DNA of 64,000 nt, from contig CM037461.1 of NCBI GenBank assembly GCA_021014325.1, positions 6,663,501 through 6,727,500 on the forward strand, in the 5' to 3' direction. The notes below the pieces were generated by a model that was given only the letters and a program-made list of their open reading frames with translations, did not search any database and had not been told where the DNA came from. How positions within the stretch are numbered: position 1 is the first letter of the stretch; each line of letters starts with the position of its first letter. A program made the position numbers and the translations under genes. The stretch is from Plazaster borealis. Taxonomy: Eukaryota > Echinodermata > Asteroidea > Forcipulatida > Labidiasteridae. Shown piece by piece: positions 58,144 through 64,000 of this stretch.

Positions 58144-59129
58144 ATGGATGTTATATCAACAATTGTGTTTCTTATTTTGATGATACAAACCTGCCAGTGT
58201 GCAAACCAACAACGGTTCATCGAAACTTTCTACTCGGCTGAAAATCAAGCTTTACTGAATCATGTGTTTCGGTGGAAGACTGTATCTTCTCCTGTTATCT
58301 GTGGACGAGACTGCTCTATGGACGCAAAGTGTGTATCATTCAACTACGACATCATAAAACGTATTTGTGTGTTGAATAATGCCAGCAGAGCTCACAGCCC
58401 AGATGACTTAGTGAAGCTGCGGGGAAGTTTGTACTATGATGACAATGTGATCAACCCCTCGATTTCAACACCCAACAATGAACATAACAGCAGTTGTTTG
58501 ATGATGTATCAAGCTGGTTACCGTGACAATGGCATATACAACATCTTTCCTACACGTCCGACTGATGGGTTACAGGTTTACTGTGATATGGAGACAGATG
58601 GAGGAGGCTGGATAGTGTTCCAGAGAAGACAAGATGGCTCTGTTGACTTCTACCGTAACTGGACTGAATACCAATCCGGGTTTGGTGATCTGCAGAATGA
58701 GTTCTGGTTGGGGAATGATATCCTGCGTGACCTTACTGGATCAGGACAATGGCAACTCAGAGTAGATATGGAAGATTGGCAGTCCAACACAGCTTGGGCT
58801 ACTTACGGTGAGTTTGCTGTTACAGGTGACAACTACACCCTCCGTGTTGGTTTATATGATGCTCAGAGTACAGCACGTGATTCAATGGCAATTAGTAATG
58901 GGTATCCATTCACAACCAAGGAACAGGACAATGATGGATTTGCAAAGTTTAATGTGCTGAGGAATATAACGGTGCATGGTGGTATTATTATTGCCACCAG
59001 GCTAATCTGAATGGTAAATACTACCAAAAGGCAGATGTGTTGTTCGGACAGGGAATACAATGGAAATACTGGACAGGTTATTATTACTCCCTCAAGAAAT
59101 GCAGCATGAAAGTACGGCAAGTAATATAA
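58144..59129 (+). pseudogene. PAN/apple-like plus fibrinogen-domain lectin, copy 4 (frameshifted)
   Basis: ATG in the conserved ATCATGG context, signal peptide ending TCQC, PAN/apple-like domain and FBG domain intact up to EQDNDGF. Between the calcium loop and the next Cys there are 17 bases where copy 3 has 15, so the frame shifts near 58940 and ends at a stop at 59008-59010. The original frame resumes undamaged as CAEEYNGAWWYYYCHQ and runs to the usual stop at 59127-59129. A single event separates it from a working gene, so it is recent or an assembly error. Confidence 0.85.
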
Positions 59130-59475
59130 ACTCAAACTTTACCAAGAGTTTAACTTATAACAATTGACTTGTTAAACTAGGGAGGATATTCTCACTCATT
59201 AATTAACCTTGAAAATCCAAGTCATGTTCAACTAATGTCAACTGCCTAAATGTCAAAAGGTTAACGGAGGTATCTAGCACTATGTATGGTGGTCTCTCTA
59301 TGTTGTATTTTTGTCAATATATGTTTTTCAGTCTGAAGCCATTCAAACGTTATTTTAACAAAGTTGATTTTTCTTTGTTCAACCCCAAATTTGTAGGAAT
59401 ATGGTAATGGTATGGGCATCTTGCGAAATTATTTCCTCTGAAATGCCCCCGTTGTTTAAAAATCAAGGTCATAGT
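59130..59475 (+). other. 3' flank of lectin 4
   Basis: Aligns with 20927-21285 downstream of lectin 1. No gene. Confidence 0.6.
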
Positions 59476-59479
59476 TACT

Positions 59480-59525
59480 CTCTCTAAAAGTGCAGCAGGA
59501 AAATACGACAAGTAATATAAACTCA
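59480..59525 (+). pseudogene. Lectin FBG-domain fragment h (last codons only)
   Basis: AAGTGCAGCAGGAAAATACG followed by ACAAGTAATATAAACTC reproduces the last codons (KCSxKxRQVI-stop) and the start of the 3' flank of the intact genes. Confidence 0.7.
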
Positions 59526-59783
59526 AAATCTCCACAAAGAGTTGGAACTTAAACAACTGACTTGTAAAACAGGGGAGGATATTTCCACTTAAGAAAGTCA
59601 TTTTCTAAATAAATGATATATTCCATGACATTAATCATAAATTCAAGTTTGTCAAACAAATAAATCATTAATTTCATAATAACATGTTTAAAAAGCACAA
59701 TTTTTTTTTAGCTACACAACTGTCGCCCTATTATATCATTTTTTACGCTGTCGCCCGATTATAGCACTTAGCGTTTATATTAA

Positions 59784-60265
59784 GGGAATAAAAGAGTGGC
59801 GACGAGTTCTTAAAGGGACACGTTGCCTTGGATCGGGCGAGTTGGTCTATCAAAAGCATTTGTAACCGTTTGTTATAAATTGCATATGGTTAGAAAGATG
59901 TTTTAAAAGTAGAATACAATGATCCACACAAATATGTCTCGAAATCGCGTGGTTTTCCTTTATCGTGAGCAAACACGGTCGGCCATTTTGTGGAGTCAAC
60001 ATTTCGACTCCACAAAATGGCCGACCGTGTTAGTTCACAAAGTAAAAGGAACACCACGCAATTTCGAGGCATATTTGTGTGGATCATTGTATTCTACTTT
60101 TATCCGATCCAAGGCAACGTGTCCCTTTAAACGGCCGTTTAAAGCCGGCAGGGTCGTGGCCGTGCGATAAAGGCCTGAGCCGAAGGCGAGGGCCTTTATC
60201 GCACGACCACGACCCTGCAAGGTTTTAACGGCCGTTTAAGAACAAGTCCCTACTCTTTTATTCCC
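59784..60265. mobile_element. Foldback element, interrupted by a nested MITE
   Basis: Outer arms GGGAATAAAAGAGT (59784-59797) and ACTCTTTTATTCCC (60252-60265), with further matching arm sequence TTCTTAAACGGCCGTT and CAGGGTCGTGG and a central GATAAAGGCC / GGCCTTTATC hairpin (about 60165-60205). The left arm matches the right only when 59814-60126 plus one TTAA is removed. Confidence 0.85.
59814..60126. mobile_element. TTAA-flanked palindromic MITE (nested)
   Basis: Ends AGGGACACGTTGCCTTGG and its complement, flanked by TTAA (59810-59813 and 60127-60130). The whole element folds on itself around a GGTCGGCCATTTTGTGG / CCACAAAATGGCCGACC centre. About 60 bp of the right arm is missing. The opposed ORFs across it are products of the palindrome. 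Confidence 0.9.
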
Positions 60266-60530
60266 ATCCATGAATGCCCTTTTGTTAAAAAGCGAAACAA
60301 ATTACAAGTAGGCCTATAGCCCGTATTGAATAACCCCTTTGTTGCTATGAAAGTCGCCATCTTGTAGGGCAAACCGTATGCGCGTCTAAACGCGTACATC
60401 AATGAAGCACGCAGCACGCAGCAATCCCGGTTTGATTTCTACAGCACATGCACGCACACCCAAACGCACACGCTCACAGACGCCATGTTGTAGGGCAGAT
60501 ATTTGAATGGTGACGTCATATTCAATACGG
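60266..60530. other. Spacer between foldback elements
   Basis: No gene. GCCATCTTGTAGGGCA (60356) is partly repeated as GCCATGTTGTAGGGCA (60482). Confidence 0.5.
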
Positions 60531-61108
60531 TCTATAGACCAATCCGACGCGCACCAGGCGCGCAAGTGTTGAGCACCGCGCGCCACTGCTGCGGTGTACA
60601 TGTGCCTAGTTTTGTGCACAAAGACATGAGGAAATCATGTTCCTTTTCACTCTTTATGGAAATTAAATGTTTTCCTCAACGACTTACACGATTTCCTTTC
60701 CAGGACATCATGATATACTAATGTAGATCACTAACCACAGATATTTTCAACTAAATAGAAACCGAATCATCTTGAAAACGGTGCTTGTCTTAGGTGAGTT
60801 AGGGGAAAAAGACGCGGAAACTGCATAATAGTCTACATCGGCAGAGTATTTTGTCAGAATTTCAGTATTTTACTCTGTGCTTAATTTAAAAAAATTATCA
60901 AGAATGTAGTAAATCATCATATCATGCAGCCATGTCAGAGAAATTTCATAGATTGTCGAGGAAGACATTAAATTTCCATAAAAAGTGAAAAGGGAAACGA
61001 TTTTCTCGGGTCTTTGTGCACAAAATTAGGCACAAGTACACCGCAGCAGTGGCGCGCGGCGCCCATGGCGGCGCCCAGCACTTGCGCGCCTGGATTGGTG
61101 TATAGACA
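60531..61108. mobile_element. Foldback element with arms of about 145 bp
   Basis: The left arm (60531-60676) contains TATAGACCAATCC, CCACTGCTGCGGTGTAC and TTTGTGCACAAAGAC. The right arm (60958-61108) carries the complements in reverse order. The centre of about 280 bp is unpaired and non-coding. Confidence 0.8.
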
Positions 61109-61128
61109 ATCTGTGACAATCTGTTTTA

Positions 61129-61353
61129 ATAGACCCTTCCCATGAAATATGCTAATTACATTCACGCATGCGTACAGACCCTATTGGTTGGCAAACGCCA
61201 TAGAGATGTGCACTAAGCAGACGCGCAAACGCTTCTGCGTCACGAGACTATCAGCCCCACACAAAAAGGCGCGTTGTTCCATCATTTTGCCAACCAAAGT
61301 GTTAGTGCGCACGCGCGATGTGCAATTTACATATTTCATGGGAAGGGTCTATT
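61129..61353. mobile_element. MITE, 225 bp
   Basis: Perfect 24-bp ends beginning AATAGACCCTTCCCATGAA and inner arm similarity (TTGGTTGGCAAA) for about 70 bp in all. Non-coding. Confidence 0.85.
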
Positions 61354-61536
61354 GTTTAGAGTTTGTACACTTCAAAAAGTTTTTGTAAAATTCTGTTTTG
61401 TGCGCGTTGGTTTGTGTGTACGCGCGTGTACAAAAAGGTTACACGCTGGTATACTAATAGCTATGTACTGCGTTCCGCGTAAGTAATGTGGCGTAAATGA
61501 GCGTGCGCGCCCAACACGCGAGCCAGCCGGTCTTAA

Positions 61537-61902
61537 AGGTATCGTACACGTTTGGTATTTACTTAAAATATATATTAGCATAAAAACTGACTTGGTAACG
61601 AGCAACAGAGAGCTGTTGATAGTATAAAACATTGTGAGAAACGACTCCCTGCCTCTGAAGTAACGTAGTTTTTGAGAAAGAGGTAATTTCTCACTAAAAT
61701 AATAAAAGACTTCTAGCTAGAAGCCTTTTATTCCTATCTGAAAGCACACAAACAACAAGGGTGTTTTTTCTTTCATCATTTTCTTGCAACTTCGATGACC
61801 AATTGAGCCCAAATGTTCACAGGCTTGTTGTTTTATGCATATGTTGGAATACACCAAATGAGAACACTGGTCTTTGACCATTACCAAACGTGTACGATGC
61901 CT
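61537..61902. mobile_element. TTAA-flanked MITE, copy 3
   Basis: Same family as 11426-11790. TTAA at 61533-61536 and 61903-61906. The internal hairpin has changed to ACTTCTAGCTAGAAGC. Confidence 0.85.
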
Positions 61903-62363
61903 TTAAACAGCTCCAGCTGTGTCTTTATCAGCCGTTTAAACACCCCCACGTGACGTGCTCTCTACCAATAGGAATAGCGAAACTGTCTGGGGTATGTATG
62001 AATATATATTATTATTATCTATATAAGGATTCCAAGTGGTACAATAAATCAGTGTATTTAATATCTTCAGCGCAAGTACCCGGATGACTGATCAATATTG
62101 TTTTCATATTGCTCTGTCATCCTGGAACTTCGCGCAAGTATCCGGATGACATTTCAATATTGTTTTCGCTGGGACGCAGACGCTCTATATTTTCCGTATT
62201 CCACGAGCGCGCGTGTGATAACGAATATATCTTTTATTCCTGAATATTCTTTAAAACTTTTTTTTTGTGAAGTTTTATGTCCCGTCTTTTTTAGCATGTA
62301 GGCAAGTTAAATTTAGTTATTTCGCTAGTCAGCCTGATATAGATAATAATAATTATATTGTAT

Positions 62364-62484
62364 GGCTTTGTTTTTGTGTGATACAAGAATATATTGCTCT
62401 CGCTATGACAATATTGGACTCGTCTCCGACTCGTCCAATATTGTCATAGCTCCAGCAATATATTCTTGTATCACACTCAAAGCC
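62364..62484. repeat. 121-bp near-perfect palindrome
   Basis: GGCTTTG, GTGTGATACAAGAATATATT, CTATGACAATATTGGAC and ACTCGT are followed by their complements around a CTCCG centre. Confidence 0.85.
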
Positions 62485-62530
62485 GTCCAATATTATGTAA
62501 ATATATACCTCGGAAAGTTTGTGCATTCTG

Positions 62531-63131
62531 GGGCGGATTGCACCAAGCGGTCTTAAACTGGTCTATGTGCTATAGCCGGCTAACTTGAGACGCGCTTAGA
62601 CAGTCTTTAATTATAGACCGATTGCAATAGCGCGGTCTATAATTAAAGCCGGTCTTAAATCTTAAGCCCGCTATGAGCTGGCTATAACCGGTCTTAGTTT
62701 TGTTTTTTAAAGATGGCGCTGTTAGTTGTAGACGATTTGATGCGACAAGCTCTACGACGAGATGGTGTTACCATGGAGGTAGAAATAGATCGTAAATATA
62801 GATTCCCAAGAGTAAAAATATTAGAACTCACAGATTTGATATCCGATGATTTAAACCAAAGCAATAAGAACAATGCCGTGCATCGAGGCCATTGATGATT
62901 GATTGTTGTTTACGGCTCGTTTGGCAAGTTTGAATAATGGCGGCCGGTCGCTACGGACGGAGCAAAGCTGAGTAAGGGACGTTTGTTCGTGTTTCATTAC
63001 TCTTCGCCGACTTCACTAAGACCGGCTTATTGCAACGGGCTTAAAGACCGACTAAGCTAAGAAGGCAGATAGCCGGCTATAACTGACTGGTCTTAGACCG
63101 CTGACTGAGACCGTTTTATTGCAATCCGCCC
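62531..63131 (+). mobile_element. Nonautonomous PIF/Harbinger derivative
   Basis: Ends GGGCGGATTGCA and TGCAATCCGCCC are flanked by CTG on both sides (62528-62530 and 63132-63134), a CWG-type 3-bp duplication known for this superfamily. The flanks inside each end carry many GGTCTTA/TAAGACC motifs. Confidence 0.75.
62713..62895 (+). CDS. Truncated Harbinger transposase N-terminus
   Basis: 60-codon ORF inside the element. The segment YRFPRVKILELTDLISDDL followed by NKNNAV resembles the N-terminal region of Harbinger transposases (YRF..esI..L.dLl..DL then an R/K-NNAi segment). The DDE catalytic domain is absent, so the product cannot transpose DNA on its own. It may be a relic of the deletion that made the element or a retained DNA-binding piece. 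Confidence 0.5.
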   Translation: MALLVVDDLMRQALRRDGVTMEVEIDRKYRFPRVKILELTDLISDDLNQSNKNNAVHRGH

Positions 63132-63179
63132 CTGATTGGTCAAAGACTGGTCACGTGGGGGTGCATTAACATGTGATAT

Positions 63180-63590
63180 AAAGACCGGCTCGGTAAACTA
63201 GCGAATAAATGGCCCCTAAACAAGCACATTGTTGTGTAAAAGTCCTATGCACTACGTGCTTGTTGTGCTGGAAACTACCGGTATGAAATCAACAAATAAA
63301 CTCATCTCTTTGTGCGGTTTTTTTTTTTTTTTTTTTGGAACAGGACAGATGGTGCCGCGTTCACGTACATACCACGCGTAGGCGTGAACGCACCGACAAT
63401 GTATTAATTTATGGTAGCTGGTACGCGCATGAACCAACATAATGCAAAGTCATAGTCTGGTTCTTGAAAATATGCATGATAGTTAATTACGTGTAAGCGA
63501 CTAGGTACCACACACAAGTTGAACAGCCAGAGGAATGGCCCTTGAACATGAGTAGTACATTTCTAAAAGTAACGGCGACAGAAAAATCAC
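63180..63590. other. No gene; T-run
   Basis: A homopolymeric T-run lies at about 63319-63336. Nothing else recognised. Confidence 0.5.
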
Positions 63591-63599
63591 AAATTCTGA

Positions 63600-63915
63600 C
63601 GATGTTTACCGTTTTTTCGTTATAAGGTATTTATTAATGGGATTAACAGTGTGAAAACCCGGTCTTCACTGCGTGGTAATGACCTTGGTTAGTGGCTGGC
63701 CGCTGTTAATGGCCAGCCACCAACCCGGTCATTACCACGCAGTGAAGACCGGCAGCCGATTTCACGAAACTTTACGCAACTGCGTATATCCACTTGTGCA
63801 CGATTTCTTGTAGTAGTGGTGCACAACTTACGCAATAAATGTTGCGCAAGTGGACTTACGCAGTTGCGTAAAGTTTCATGAAATCAGCTGCGGGTCATCA
63901 CACTGTTAATCCCTA
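63600..63915. repeat. Dispersed repeat shared with 25.4-25.7 kb, with hairpin
   Basis: Contains a strong hairpin at 63659-63751: CCGGTCTTCACTGCGTGG pairs with CCACGCAGTGAAGACCGG around GGCTGGCC / GGCCAGCC. The copy at 25360-25700 keeps only the right arm. Confidence 0.75.
63752..63891. mobile_element. Nested foldback, 140 bp
   Basis: GCAGCCGATTTCACGAAAC and ACTTTACGCAACTGCGTA are mirrored by TACGCAGTTGCGTAAAGT and the complement of the start. It lies inside the dispersed repeat and is absent from its copy at 25.5 kb. Confidence 0.75.
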
Positions 63916-64000
63916 ATTATTATTATTATTAATATATTAATTCATAGAAGAAAAAAGGAATAAGAAATACGTGAACAAACAAAGTAATTGAAATAAAAGT

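Larger units (their letters stand above)
61940..63170. repeat. Larger weak inverted repeat
   Basis: CACCCCCACGTGACGTGC with CTACCAAT at about 61940 is mirrored by ATTGGTCAAAGAC with GGTCACGTGGGGGTGC at about 63136. If real, one composite foldback contains the palindrome and the Harbinger-derived element. CGCAAGTAYCCGGATGAC is tandemly duplicated at 62070 and 62133. Confidence 0.4.

Noticed and set aside
59890..60170. Opposed ORFs with similar proteins on both strands
   Set aside because: They are created by the palindromic MITE; each is the mirror of the other.

Overview
The window is animal genomic DNA with scattered genes and many repeats. A tRNA-Leu-derived SINE family, DIRS-type and CR1/L2-type retroelements, many TTAA-flanked foldback elements and a cluster of fibrinogen-related lectins with a PAN/apple-like N-terminal domain point to a marine deuterostome. 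My best guess is an echinoderm, probably a sea star; this comes from family resemblance, since no species marker is present. No rRNA, CRISPR array or prokaryotic operon is present.

The only clear host genes are four single-exon secreted lectin genes on the + strand, at 19940, 33198, 45669 and 58144, about 12 to 13 kb apart. Each encodes a signal peptide, a PAN/apple-like domain and a C-terminal fibrinogen (FBG) domain with a DQDND calcium loop. Copies 1 and 2 are intact. Copy 3 has a one-base frameshift in its signal peptide. Copy 4 is frameshifted just after the calcium loop. At least eight partial copies lie around them, and all derive from the C-terminal, ligand-binding part of the FBG domain. 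Two copies of a terminal exon of an unrecognised gene sit at 21.9 and 25.9 kb.

Layout. 0-1.5 kb: remnant of a DIRS-type retrotransposon (minus). 1.5-7.2 kb: a TTA-flanked MITE, a SINE and gene-free DNA. 7.2-9.9 kb: a 0.6 kb sequence in three direct copies. 11-12.2 kb: distal promoter of lectin 1. 12.187-19.799 kb: a 7.6 kb inserted element with terminal inverted repeats and a 4-bp target duplication; it holds hairpins, CRE palindromes and a 150-bp satellite, and separates the distal from the proximal promoter of lectin 1. 19.8-26.2 kb: lectin 1, lectin fragments, a miniature LTR element and the orphan exons. 26-33 kb: a foldback with estrogen-response-like palindromes, a three-copy 1 kb tandem repeat and a LINE remnant. 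33-57 kb: two copies of a roughly 12.3 kb segmental duplication carrying lectins 2 and 3, a four-copy 0.6 kb repeat, SINEs and lectin fragments; copy-specific insertions include a piggyBac-like 5' end, a LINE and a 130-bp satellite. 57-59.5 kb: lectin 4. 59.8-64 kb: a dense cluster of foldback elements, including a nested insertion and a Harbinger-derived element.

Promoters of lectins 1, 3 and 4 share a block with TGACGTCA about 190-200 bp before the start codon (ignoring the insertion). The 3' flanks pair differently: 1 with 4, and 2 with 3. The cluster has therefore been reshuffled by unequal exchange. Because duplicated segments carry the empty sites, several transposon insertions can be defined to the base from this window alone.
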